Positions 1-5,810 of a DNA stretch of 9,589 nucleotides are shown one piece after another. Below the pieces are notes generated by a model, which was not told the DNA's origin, ran no database searches, and saw only the letters and a program-made list of their open reading frames with translations. The DNA comes from an uncultured Sutterella sp. (GTDB lineage Bacteria; Pseudomonadota; Gammaproteobacteria; Burkholderiales; Burkholderiaceae_F), in assembly GCA_900552915.1 (NCBI GenBank), contig USBS01000069.1, positions 1-9,589 of the forward strand. Reading direction: 5' to 3'. A program made the position numbers and the translations under genes. The number at the start of each line of letters is the position of its first letter. Position 1 is the first letter of the stretch.

Positions 1-333
1 GACTTCGCGGGCGTCACGCGTCACGAGGCCGGCAGCCGACAGAACGGGCTTGAGACCGGCGTCGTAGTCGATCAGAGCGCGGGTAATGCCGTGGCGAACA
101 GCACCGGCCTGGCCGGATTCGCCGCCGCCCGTCACGTTCACCATGATGTCGAACGTTTCGACGTTTTCGGTGAGCTGCAGGGGCTGCATGACGATCATGC
201 GGCCGGTTTCGCGCTTGAAGAATTCGTTGATGTCACGACCGTTGATCACGATCTTGCCCGTGCCGCGCTTGATGAAGACGCGAGCCACAGAGCTCTTGCG
301 GCGGCCGGTGCCGTAGTTGTAGTTACCGATCAT
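1..333 (-). CDS. rpsI: 30S ribosomal protein S9, C-terminus cut by window edge
   Basis: S9 belongs to the head of the 30S subunit, and its C-terminal tail reaches toward the P-site tRNA. The frame reads 111 codons from the ATG at 333 to the window edge without a stop. It begins MIGNYNYGTGRRKSSVARVF and contains the family motifs NGRDINEFF, TGGGESGQAGAVRHGI and LVTRDAREV. S9 is usually about 130 residues, so roughly 19 residues, including the basic tail, lie outside the window. A clear AAGGTGG ribosome binding site precedes the start. Only 11 nt separate it from the rplM stop, so it is almost certainly cotranscribed with and downstream of rplM, the usual L13-S9 order. Nothing odd is seen in the visible part. 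Confidence 0.97.
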   Translation of the reverse strand, partial: MIGNYNYGTGRRKSSVARVFIKRGTGKIVINGRDINEFFKRETGRMIVMQPLQLTENVETFDIMVNVTGGGESGQAGAVRHGITRALIDYDAGLKPVLSAAGLVTRDAREV

Positions 334-344
334 CTTTTTCCACC

Positions 345-773
345 TTAAATGTCAAGAACCTTGGGCTGCTGTGCGGTGTGCGGGTGTTCGGCGCCGGCGT
401 AGATCTTGAGCTTCTTGATCATGGCGTAGCCGAGACGGCCCTTCGGGAGCATGCCCTTAACCGCGATTTCGAGAGCACGGCCGGGGTGCTTGGCCTGCAT
501 TTCCTTAAAGGTGGTTTCGTAGATACCGCCGGGATAGCCCGTGTGGCGGTAGTAGGTCTTCTTACCGGCCTTTTCAGCGGAAAGCTTGAGCTTGTCGGCG
601 TTGATCACGACGATGTAGTCACCCGTATCGACATGCGGCGTGTATTCGGGCTTGTGCTTGCCGCGCAAGCGGAGTGCGATTTCGGCAGCAAGGCGGCCGA
701 GCACCTTGTCGCTGCCATCGACCACGTACCAGTCGCGCTGTACTTCGAGCGGCTTGGCAGAGAAGGTCTTCAT
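345..773 (-). CDS. rplM: 50S ribosomal protein L13
   Basis: L13 is an early-assembly protein of the 50S subunit. The product is 142 residues, the same length as the E. coli protein. It shows WYVVDGSDKVLGRLA near the N-terminus, HTGYPGG at about 77-83 and the family signature VKGMLPKGRLG at 105-115, and it ends PKVLDI. The frame stays open upstream to 905, but I chose the ATG at 773. It gives the normal L13 N-terminus (MKTFSAKP), has a good AGGTGA site a few bases upstream, and the longer reading adds 44 residues with no family resemblance. rpsI follows after 11 nt. Upstream lies a leader of about 280 nt behind a good promoter. L13 represses its own mRNA in E. coli; whether it does so here is not shown by the sequence. 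Confidence 0.98.
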   Translation of the reverse strand: MKTFSAKPLEVQRDWYVVDGSDKVLGRLAAEIALRLRGKHKPEYTPHVDTGDYIVVINADKLKLSAEKAGKKTYYRHTGYPGGIYETTFKEMQAKHPGRALEIAVKGMLPKGRLGYAMIKKLKIYAGAEHPHTAQQPKVLDI

Positions 774-1052
774 GGTTGTCACCTGATTCACAAAAAACAA
801 CGCAGCAGATTGAATTGAACCGCCTCGCACAGGGTGGCGCCCATGCTTTGCACAGGTTGGAGCTGTTAAACGGCCTGCTCGCGTCAATAAACAAAAACGA
901 GGCAAAAACCACCGATGTACACCGCGCTCTAACCTCGCCGTGCACGCGTTTCAGTGCCTTTTGCCGGGAATTTCTTGTTGATTTTCTTTTTGCCGCTTGT
1001 CGCAATCAGTCCAGTGGAAAACGGGGAAACTGAAAGCACGGTGAAAATCAGA
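774..1052 (-). promoter_or_regulatory. Long 5' leader of rplM-rpsI mRNA
   Basis: This is the stretch between the predicted transcription start near 1052 and the L13 start codon, about 280 nt with no convincing reading frame. In mRNA sense it contains an inverted repeat, CGAGG (937-933) with CCTCG (902-898), followed directly by a run of five Ts (897-893). That looks like a weak terminator or attenuator, but the stem has only 5 bp and the loop is about 30 nt. Nearer L13, CCTGTGC is repeated about 25 nt apart. I cannot match it to a known ribosomal leader structure by eye. Confidence 0.45.
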
Positions 1053-1058
1053 CGCGCA

Positions 1059-1088
1059 ATAATACACGAAGTCGGGAAGTTTTGCCAA
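1059..1088 (-). promoter_or_regulatory. Sigma70-like promoter for rplM-rpsI
   Basis: On the minus strand a TTGGCA -35 box (1088-1083) is followed after 18 nt by a TATTAT -10 box (1064-1059). Each hexamer matches the consensus at five of six positions. It lies between the csp terminator and rplM and points toward rplM, where a promoter is expected. Predicted start is near 1052. Confidence 0.65.
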
Positions 1089-1161
1089 CGCCTTTTTAGT
1101 CGCAAGCGCGTTGTTTTTACTGCGCTTTTGCCGATGCCTCGAATTTTCGAAGCCTTCGGCG

Positions 1162-1185
1162 AAAACGGGCGGCTTGTGCCGCCCG
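1162..1185 (-). terminator. Rho-independent terminator of the csp gene
   Basis: A perfect 8-bp GC-rich stem (CGGGCGGC at 1166-1173 with GCCGCCCG at 1178-1185) closes a 4-nt loop. Read on the minus strand it is followed by TTTT (1165-1162). It begins 24 nt past the csp stop codon. Confidence 0.8.
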
Positions 1186-1208
1186 CTCGAGGTACAAAAT
1201 CCTCTCGC

Positions 1209-1418
1209 TTACTGTTCGACGGGCTTGATGTGTGCCGCCTGTTTGCCCTTAGGACCAGTGACGACTTCAAAGGTCACTTTCTGACCTTCCTTGAGGCTTT
1301 TGAAACCCTTCATTTCGATTGCGGAGAAATGCGCGAACAGATCTTCGCCGCCCTCGTCAGGCGTAATGAAGCCGAATCCTTTCGCGTCATTGAACCACTT
1401 GACAACACCTTGCGCCAT
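1209..1418 (-). CDS. CspA-family cold-shock protein
   Basis: The product is a small cytoplasmic single-stranded nucleic-acid binding protein of the OB-fold cold-shock class, which melts RNA secondary structure. It has 69 residues, typical for the family. It starts MAQGVVKWFNDAKGFGFI, with RNP1 (KGFGFI, 13-18) and RNP2 (DLFAHF, 26-31), and it carries the usual QKVTFEV and GPKGKQAAHI segments. The frame is open to 1607, but the ATG at 1418 gives the standard N-terminus and has a GGGAG site upstream. It is flanked by its own terminator and by a long upstream gap, so it is probably monocistronic. Whether it is cold-induced or constitutive cannot be decided from sequence, and I do not assign a specific csp letter. 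Confidence 0.96.
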   Translation of the reverse strand: MAQGVVKWFNDAKGFGFITPDEGGEDLFAHFSAIEMKGFKSLKEGQKVTFEVVTGPKGKQAAHIKPVEQ

Positions 1419-1735
1419 AACTTGCTCCCATGGTTGTTTGTTGTTATTGAATTTGCCGGAGACGCACGCGAAAAGATACTTCACTCGAAACTTCGCGATC
1501 GGTGTGCGAAACGCGCGTGACTCTTCGCATTCAACATTACGCCTTCTGCGGATGTTTGACTCTGCGGGAAAATCCTCTTTTTGCGAGGTGTGTCTTTCGG
1601 TGCACAACTGCTTCGAGCTGCTGAGAGCAATCGTTTCTTCTTGCAGTCAAAGACGCGAATTGGTGGTCTACGCCTACGCAAAGCACAGAAAATTAGGATA
1701 TATTACCTAGGTTATTAACCTTATTCATTCTCACC
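1419..1735. other. Divergent intergenic region, csp and DUF192 gene
   Basis: These 317 bp separate csp (minus) from the DUF192 gene (plus). The csp-proximal 200 nt probably form a long csp leader, common in this family. I looked for a csp promoter and found only a lone TTGACT (1650-1645, minus) with no acceptable -10 box at the right distance. A small CCTC/GAGG hairpin lies around 1574-1588. The DUF192-proximal end is AT-rich and palindromic and is listed separately. Reading frames here show no protein resemblance. Confidence 0.5.
1699..1721 (+). promoter_or_regulatory. Putative -10 box and overlapping palindromes
   Basis: TATATT at 1699-1704 could serve as a -10 box for the DUF192 gene, with a predicted start near 1711, but no good -35 box is visible. 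Overlapping it are ACCTAGGT (1705-1712, perfect palindrome) and AGGTTATTAACCT (1709-1721, perfect apart from its centre base). This is typical of an operator covering a promoter. A similar string lies upstream of hemG. Confidence 0.35.
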
Positions 1736-2206
1736 ATGCCGCGCCTTCTCATCGGTTTGACGCTTTCTTTGGCCGCCTGTGCTGTGTCCGCACAGACGCT
1801 TGACGAAGTGCAGGCCATCAAAATCGGCAACAAAATCGTTGAGCTCGAAGTGGCGCGCACGTCTGTTGAGCACCGCACGGGCCTCATGAACCGCGCCTTC
1901 CTGCCCGCTGATCACGGCATGCTTTTTGTTTTCACCGCACCGCGCCCCATTGCGATGTGGATGAAAAACACCCTTATCGATCTGGACGCTGCCTTCGTAG
2001 ATGCCTGCGGACGCGTCACACAGATCGTTTCCATGAAAAAAGGCACGCTCGATCTGCACCAATCCCGCACGGACGCTTCGCGCGTCATTGAAATGAATGC
2101 CGGATGGTTTGCCGCCAACAACGTTCGCGTCGGCACCGTCATTCCGGAACTCGTCGATTCCCGTTACTGTGCACCGAGCTCATCGGACCAGCGCAGCGCC
2201 CGATAG
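1736..2206 (+). CDS. Exported DUF192 family protein
   Basis: The product has 156 residues and is a DUF192 (PF02643) domain protein behind a secretion signal. The family has no firmly established biochemical role. Family hallmarks are RTGLMNR (47-53), GMLFVF (61-66), MWMKNT (74-79), the IDLDAAFVD strand, VIEMNAG (118-123) and a closing V.VG...P pattern. Residues 1-19 form a short hydrophobic signal. VSA-Q at 17-20 fits signal peptidase I, but LAAC at 12-15 also fits a lipobox, so it may instead be a lipoprotein anchored at Cys15. The last 15 residues are polar and probably disordered. The ATG at 1736 has almost no Shine-Dalgarno sequence; I keep it because it opens the signal peptide directly. 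The gene stands alone, converging on sodB. Confidence 0.9.
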   Translation: MPRLLIGLTLSLAACAVSAQTLDEVQAIKIGNKIVELEVARTSVEHRTGLMNRAFLPADHGMLFVFTAPRPIAMWMKNTLIDLDAAFVDACGRVTQIVSMKKGTLDLHQSRTDASRVIEMNAGWFAANNVRVGTVIPELVDSRYCAPSSSDQRSAR

Positions 2207-2224
2207 CAATTTTTCAGGCACACT

Positions 2225-2263
2225 AACAAAAGAAGCAGAACGAACTCAATCGAACTGCTTCTT
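2225..2263 (-). terminator. Hairpin terminator of sodB, possibly bidirectional
   Basis: A 9-bp stem (AAGAAGCAG at 2230-2238 with CTGCTTCTT at 2255-2263) encloses a 16-nt loop. On the minus strand the 3' arm runs into TTGTTAG, a T-rich tail suited to ending sodB transcription. On the plus strand the tail is pyrimidine-rich but contains C, so termination of the DUF192 transcript here is less sure. Confidence 0.5.
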
Positions 2264-2289
2264 CCCGCTTCCGATCACGGTCGGAAGAT

Positions 2290-2331
2290 CGCGCATCTTC
2301 TCCTAACAAAGATGCGCGTGTCTCAAAGAGT
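2290..2331 (+). terminator. Second hairpin between convergent genes
   Basis: A perfect 10-bp stem (CGCGCATCTT at 2290-2299 with AAGATGCGCG at 2309-2318) closes a 9-nt loop. On the plus strand a T-run appears about 13 nt later (2331-2335), too far for a textbook terminator. A third hairpin, CTTCCGA/TCGGAAG (2268-2287), sits between this one and the previous one. Together they probably insulate the two convergent transcripts. Confidence 0.4.
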
Positions 2332-2333
2332 TT

Positions 2334-2981
2334 TTAGGCTGCGCAGGAGCCACAGCAGCAACCGCCTTCGTCGCGGCAGTCGCAGTCGCACGGTTCGCCA
2401 TTGAAGCGGCGCTGCACGAAGTCCCAATTCACGAGCTTTTCAAAGAACGCCTTGATGTAATCGGCACGCGCGTTGCGATAGTCGATGTAGTAGGCGTGTT
2501 CCCAAACGTCGATAACCATCAGAGGCTTCAGATGTTCGGTAAGAGGCGTGCCGGCATTCGTGGTCGAATAGATTTCGAGCTGGCCGTCGAGGCGTTTCAC
2601 AAGCCAAGTCCAGCCGGAGCCGAAATTGTTGGCGGCTTTGGCGGAGAAATCGGCCACAAAACCTTCGAACGAACCCCACTGCTTTTCAATAGCTTCGAGC
2701 AAGGCACCCGTGGGAGCACCGCCGCCGTTGGGGGTGAGGCACTTCCAGAAGAAAGCGTGGTTGTAGCTCTGAGCAGCGTTGTTGAAGATCGGGCCCTGAC
2801 TCGTCTTGATAATCTCGCGCAGGGACTCGGCTTCGTACATCGTGCCCTTGACGAGGTTGTTGAGATTGTTGATGTAGGTCTGGTGATGCTTGCCGTAGTG
2901 GTATTCAAGCGTTTCCTTGCTCATTGCGGGGGCAAGGGCGTCCATTGCGTATTCAAGCTTGGGCAAAACGAACTGGCTCAT
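2334..2981 (-). CDS. sodB: Fe-type superoxide dismutase with Cys-rich tail
   Basis: The enzyme converts superoxide to oxygen and hydrogen peroxide in the cytoplasm. The product has 215 residues; the first 193 or so match the Fe-SOD family closely. Metal ligands are visible at His28 (EYHYGKHH), His75 (YNHAFFW), Asp158 and His162 (DVWEHAYYIDYRNAR). Gln71 in FNNAAQ and the NAGTPLT segment point to the iron rather than the manganese type. The catalytic domain ends NWDFVQRRF, where E. coli SodB nearly ends. About 20 residues follow with cysteines at 198, 200, 202, 208, 209, 210 and 213. That tail is unusual and its role is unknown; metal binding or storage is a guess. The start has a strong GAGGAG site 5 nt upstream. 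The gene stands alone between xseA and the convergent terminators. Confidence 0.96.
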   Translation of the reverse strand: MSQFVLPKLEYAMDALAPAMSKETLEYHYGKHHQTYINNLNNLVKGTMYEAESLREIIKTSQGPIFNNAAQSYNHAFFWKCLTPNGGGAPTGALLEAIEKQWGSFEGFVADFSAKAANNFGSGWTWLVKRLDGQLEIYSTTNAGTPLTEHLKPLMVIDVWEHAYYIDYRNARADYIKAFFEKLVNWDFVQRRFNGEPCDCDCRDEGGCCCGSCAA

Positions 2982-3197
2982 TGGAGTTCTCCTCGAAAAT
3001 CTAGGTTCGATTCGGATTTCTCGGCTCGCAGGGCGCGTGAAAGAAAGGTTGCCGTTTTAGGGCGGATCGAACACGATCCGTTTGGGTTTCACAAAACGCC
3101 CTTTGTCACCAACAGATAATAGTCCGAAATCGCAAAGATTCCCTGCGAGGAATCCCCTGCAGACAAAATTGCCTTCTTTTTAAAAGGAATTTTTTCC
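2982..3197 (-). promoter_or_regulatory. sodB upstream region with two inverted repeats
   Basis: This gap between xseA and sodB should hold the sodB promoter and leader. Two inverted repeats stand out: CGGATCG/CGATCCG (3063-3069 and 3074-3080, 4-nt gap) and GATTCC/GGAATC (3137-3142 and 3149-3154, 6-nt gap). TATTAT occurs on the minus strand near 3115-3120 as a possible -10 box, but no -35 box is found at the right distance. Either repeat could be an operator or an RNA hairpin. Just after the xseA stop, AAGGAA/TTCCTT (3199-3184) with a TT-rich tail may be a weak xseA terminator. Confidence 0.4.
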
Positions 3198-4613
3198 TTA
3201 TTCGCGATCGACCGAGAGCACTTCGGCCTGTGCCGATCCCTTGGCAAAGTGCAGACGAACGCGTTCGCCCTGCGCGAGACGCACGGCATCGCAGACAACC
3301 TGTCCGTTTTTGTCGGTCGTCAAAGTAAAACCGCGAGCCAACGTCTTCGATACATCCAGAGCATCGAGCGAAGCCGCCAACGCTTCAAGTCTGGTTCGCT
3401 TGTCTTGTATCGAAAACGCCAGACGACGGATCAAGTTTTCTTCCTGGCGAGCAAGCGCAATCTGAACGTCAGCAAAACGCGGCCGCAGACGTGCCAACTC
3501 GGTTTGCGTCGAAGCCAATTTGGCTGCCGCAGTCTGCGTAAGCAGCCGCTTTTGCGCGTCCAATCCCATGGCGACACGATCCAGTCGTTCGGTGAGCATA
3601 TCGAGATAACGCTCACAGCTACGCCTGAGGTCGTTTTCCTGCGGTAAGCGCGCTTCAAGCCGCAAGACGATGTTTCTCATCGCGCTCTGCAGTCGCACGC
3701 CTTGAGTGAGTCTTGCTTGGTTGAGCCTCAATGTTGAAAGCATCAATGCGGCAAGTCTCGTTTGAAGGACTGTAAGCCTCTCGGGCACCGCCGCCCACTG
3801 CTGCAGCACCAACGCACACGCTCCGGTGGGCGTCGGCGCACGAACGTCGGCCGCCATATCCGCAATCGTGAAGTCCGTTTCATGCCCCACGCCTGTCACA
3901 ACCGGCATCGGCATACGGCGAATTTCGCGGGCAATCGCTTCCGAATTAAAGCTCCAGAGGTCGGCCAACGATCCGCCTCCACGCACCAAAAGCAGTACGT
4001 CGACTTCGTTTTTTTCGCGCGCGAGCTTAAGCGCGGCCAGAATTTCGCCCTCGGAAGCTTCTCCCTGGACAGCCGCGTGGTACACCACAAACGGCACCCA
4101 AGGCGCAAGCCCCGCTCGCGTCTTCATGACGTCTTGCAGAGCCGCCGTTTCTGTGCTTGTCACCACACCGACGCGCCGCGGATAAGCGGGCAAGGGTCTT
4201 TTGAGTTCGGCCGAAAAAAGGCCTTCGGCCAGAAGTTTTTTTTTGAGCGCTTCGAATTTGGCAAAAAGGGCTCCGTCGCCTGCGGCCTGCACCGCCACGA
4301 CGTTGAACTGCAGCTGCCCCCGTGCTTCAAAAACATCCAGCGTTCCCGTGAGAACCACGGCTTCGCCTTGCTCGGGCAAACGTTCGAGGCGATAAGCGTT
4401 GCGCCTCCAGATGACGCAATGCAGGATGGCGTCGTCCTCGTTGTCCTTGAGGTCGATGTAGACGTGCCCCGACGGATAGGGCTTGACGGAGTGCACTTCA
4501 CCCTCAATGCGAATGGCCCCCAAACGGGTCAATCCGCCTTTGATGCGGCGAAGAATGGAGGAAACGCTGACGGCGGGAACTTGCGGCGCGTCAGCCGCAG
4601 TTTCGCCAATCAT
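3198..4613 (-). CDS. xseA: Exodeoxyribonuclease VII large subunit
   Basis: XseA is the catalytic large subunit of exonuclease VII. With several XseB subunits it degrades single-stranded DNA from both ends in repair. The product has 471 residues (E. coli about 456). The N-terminal OB-fold runs to about residue 110, with IEGEVHSVKPYPSGHVYIDLKD at 37-58. The catalytic core carries PRRVGVVTS (145-153), RGGGSLADLWSFN (211-223), GVGHETDFTIAD (241-252) and APTPTGA (259-265). Residues 280-415 are rich in Leu, Arg, Glu and Ala and should form the long helical region. A C-terminal segment with LARGFTL (425-431) completes the family layout. The ATG at 4613 overlaps the stop of the upstream YciI-family gene as ATGA, suggesting translational coupling. 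No xseB gene is visible in this window. Confidence 0.97.
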   Translation of the reverse strand: MIGETAADAPQVPAVSVSSILRRIKGGLTRLGAIRIEGEVHSVKPYPSGHVYIDLKDNEDDAILHCVIWRRNAYRLERLPEQGEAVVLTGTLDVFEARGQLQFNVVAVQAAGDGALFAKFEALKKKLLAEGLFSAELKRPLPAYPRRVGVVTSTETAALQDVMKTRAGLAPWVPFVVYHAAVQGEASEGEILAALKLAREKNEVDVLLLVRGGGSLADLWSFNSEAIAREIRRMPMPVVTGVGHETDFTIADMAADVRAPTPTGACALVLQQWAAVPERLTVLQTRLAALMLSTLRLNQARLTQGVRLQSAMRNIVLRLEARLPQENDLRRSCERYLDMLTERLDRVAMGLDAQKRLLTQTAAAKLASTQTELARLRPRFADVQIALARQEENLIRRLAFSIQDKRTRLEALAASLDALDVSKTLARGFTLTTDKNGQVVCDAVRLAQGERVRLHFAKGSAQAEVLSVDRE

Positions 4614-4912
4614 TTGCGCTGGGGAGTAAGAAGCTCGGGGATGCCTGCCGCCGCGATCCAGTCGTCTGCTTCGTATGAAGCGATGAGACCTGCTTTGTTG
4701 TAAGGATCGTCCTCGGCAAATGCGCGCACTTCGTCAATGCTCTGCGCATAGCATACGATAAGCGCCGAGGGTTCCTTCGGCAGCACCCCGGCCCCCAAAA
4801 CGAAGCCTTCGTCGACAGCTTTTTGAATGCGCGCCAGATGCTCGGCACGATAAGCGTCACGTCGCGCCATGTAGTCCTTGACGTAGTGATAGGTCAGAAC
4901 AAAATGCTTCAT
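4610..4912 (-). CDS. YciI-family protein
   Basis: The product has 100 residues and is a small ferredoxin-like-fold protein of the YCII group (PF03795). E. coli YciI shares the pattern seen here: a conserved histidine in EHLARIQKAVDEG (His25), a GAGVLP turn, and an acidic DDPY motif (68-71) followed by KAGL. The family is proposed to have a His-Asp active site, but its substrate is not settled, so I give no reaction. The start at 4912 has an AGGA site about 9 nt upstream. It lies 30 nt downstream of infA and overlaps xseA by 4 nt, so it sits in the middle of an apparent infA-yciI-xseA transcript. Confidence 0.88.
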   Translation of the reverse strand: MKHFVLTYHYVKDYMARRDAYRAEHLARIQKAVDEGFVLGAGVLPKEPSALIVCYAQSIDEVRAFAEDDPYNKAGLIASYEADDWIAAAGIPELLTPQRK

Positions 4913-4942
4913 GGCGCGATTCCTGAGCTTTGAAGAGATGAA

Positions 4943-5212
4943 TTAACGACGGCGGGCCTGATTACCGGCGGCAGGAGCCGGAGACGGACGGCCTTCGATG
5001 TGGCGGAACGTGATGCGGCCCTTGGTGAGGTCGTACGGAGAGAGTTCCAAAGAAACTTTGTCGCCCGCAAGAATGCGGATGTGATGCTTGCGCATCTTGC
5101 CGTTGGTGTAAGCGATGAGCTCGTGGCCGTTGTCGAGCTTCACACGGTAGCGAGCGTCGGGGAGAACTTCGAGCACCTGGCCCGCCATTTCAATCAGATC
5201 TTCTTTTGCCAT
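4943..5212 (-). CDS. infA: Translation initiation factor IF-1
   Basis: IF-1 is an OB-fold protein that occupies the A site of the 30S subunit during initiation. The product has 89 residues. Residues 1-70 match the family clearly: MAKEDLIEM, then YRVKLDNGHELIAYTNGKMRK, then IRILAGDKVSLELSPYDLTKGRITFR. E. coli IF-1 stops there at 72 residues. Here about 19 residues follow, rich in Pro and Ala and ending RRR, as in the longer second IF-1 found in some Burkholderiales. That raises the chance that a shorter infA copy lies elsewhere in the genome. The start has an AAGGA site with tight spacing. TTTAAT at 5274-5269 (minus) is a possible -10 box without a recognisable -35 box. It leads the infA-yciI-xseA group. 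Confidence 0.95.
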   Translation of the reverse strand: MAKEDLIEMAGQVLEVLPDARYRVKLDNGHELIAYTNGKMRKHHIRILAGDKVSLELSPYDLTKGRITFRHIEGRPSPAPAAGNQARRR

Positions 5213-5502
5213 AAATCCTTGTTCCGAACGGTCAATTACATAAGCGAGAACCGCTTCGGAGTATGTTTATTAAAGTAATCGGCAGTCGCGTAAATTTTTC
5301 TTGCAACCGGCTGCTATCGAACCGCTTTCGCGCCGCCATGAATCCGAAGGCGCCATTTTAGACAGCGAGCCGCTGTTTTTCCAAGAATTTTTGAGGAAAT
5401 TTTTAGCTTGCTGCGCAGGCGATTCGCTAAAACCGAAATCAATAATGTGCATCAGCGACATCCGTCCGTTCCTTTCCGAGAACTGTCACGCTGCAACTGT
5501 AC

Positions 5503-5565
5503 TTGTATACCTGCTTGTATACTTCCCACCCTTTTTTGTATAGTTCGGCCCCGACGGTATAGTTC
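5503..5565 (+). repeat. Four GTATA direct repeats, possible tandem promoters
   Basis: TTGTATAC at 5503-5510 and 5515-5522, TTGTATAG at 5536-5543 and CGGTATAG at 5555-5562 are direct repeats. Their start-to-start distances of 12, 21 and 19 nt are close to one or two helical turns. The first two share CTTGTATAC; the last two share GTATAGTTC. The last two also read as -10 boxes TATAGT (5539-5544 and 5558-5563), with TTGTAT as a possible -35 box 18 nt and 16 nt upstream respectively. They may be tandem promoters, repeated binding sites for a regulator, or both. Confidence 0.5.
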
Positions 5566-5569
5566 CCGC

Positions 5570-5700
5570 CGCTGTTCCGGCACCCGTAGCAGTGCGTCAT
5601 CCGCGCCTCCTTCTTCCCGCTCGCGCGGTAAGGGTGCCGAAACAGAAAACTTTCACAGCCTCTTCAGCCAGAAAAAACAAAATTTGAGCAAAATACGCTC
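5570..5700 (+). ncRNA. Candidate structured RNA or long hemG leader
   Basis: Starting about 7 nt after the last TATAGT box is a nested hairpin. The outer stem is CGGCACCC/GGGTGCCG (5578-5585 and 5632-5639, 8 bp). Inside it is CCGCGC/GCGCGG (5601-5606 and 5623-5628) with a 16-nt pyrimidine-rich loop containing CTCCTTCTTCCC, which resembles the anti-Shine-Dalgarno end of 16S rRNA. An A-rich unpaired stretch follows (about 5640-5683), then a weak GAGC/GCTC stem (5686-5700). No convincing terminator follows. It could equally be the 5' leader of hemG. The 3' boundary is a guess. Confidence 0.3.
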
Positions 5701-5739
5701 TTAGTACCTCTACCGTCTGTCTCGATCTAATAATCGTGA

Positions 5740-5769
5740 TTGAACTAGGGGTTATTACCTGATTTTTAT
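5740..5769 (+). promoter_or_regulatory. Possible hemG promoter with palindromic spacer
   Basis: TTGAAC (5740-5745) and TTTTAT (5764-5769) are separated by 18 nt; each matches consensus at four of six positions. The spacer contains GGTTATTACC (5750-5759), a near-palindrome very like the string at the DUF192 gene. Predicted start near 5776 gives a leader of about 80 nt. Confidence 0.3.
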
Positions 5770-5810
5770 CCTCTCCGTTTCACTTCGGATTCGCACTAAA
5801 TTAAAAGGTT

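Noticed and set aside
345..905. Longer version of L13 starting at 905
   Set aside because: The extra 44 residues have no L13 resemblance; the ATG at 773 has a good ribosome binding site and gives the family length.
1209..1607. Longer version of the cold-shock protein (132 residues)
   Set aside because: The N-terminal 63 residues are unrelated to the family and the internal ATG at 1418 gives a canonical 69-residue protein with a Shine-Dalgarno site.
3762..4703. 313-codon plus-strand open frame opposite xseA
   Set aside because: It overlaps xseA throughout, is rich in His and Arg as expected of an antisense frame, and resembles no family.
5503..5562. CRISPR array or plasmid-type iterons
   Set aside because: The repeats are only about 8 nt with unequal spacing, and there is no spacer architecture, cas gene or replication gene nearby.
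5301..5704. Short plus-strand frames of 80 and 98 codons as real genes
   Set aside because: They lack ribosome binding sites, overlap each other and cover the repeat and hairpin block. Only the short HAD-like string was kept, as a low-interest remnant.
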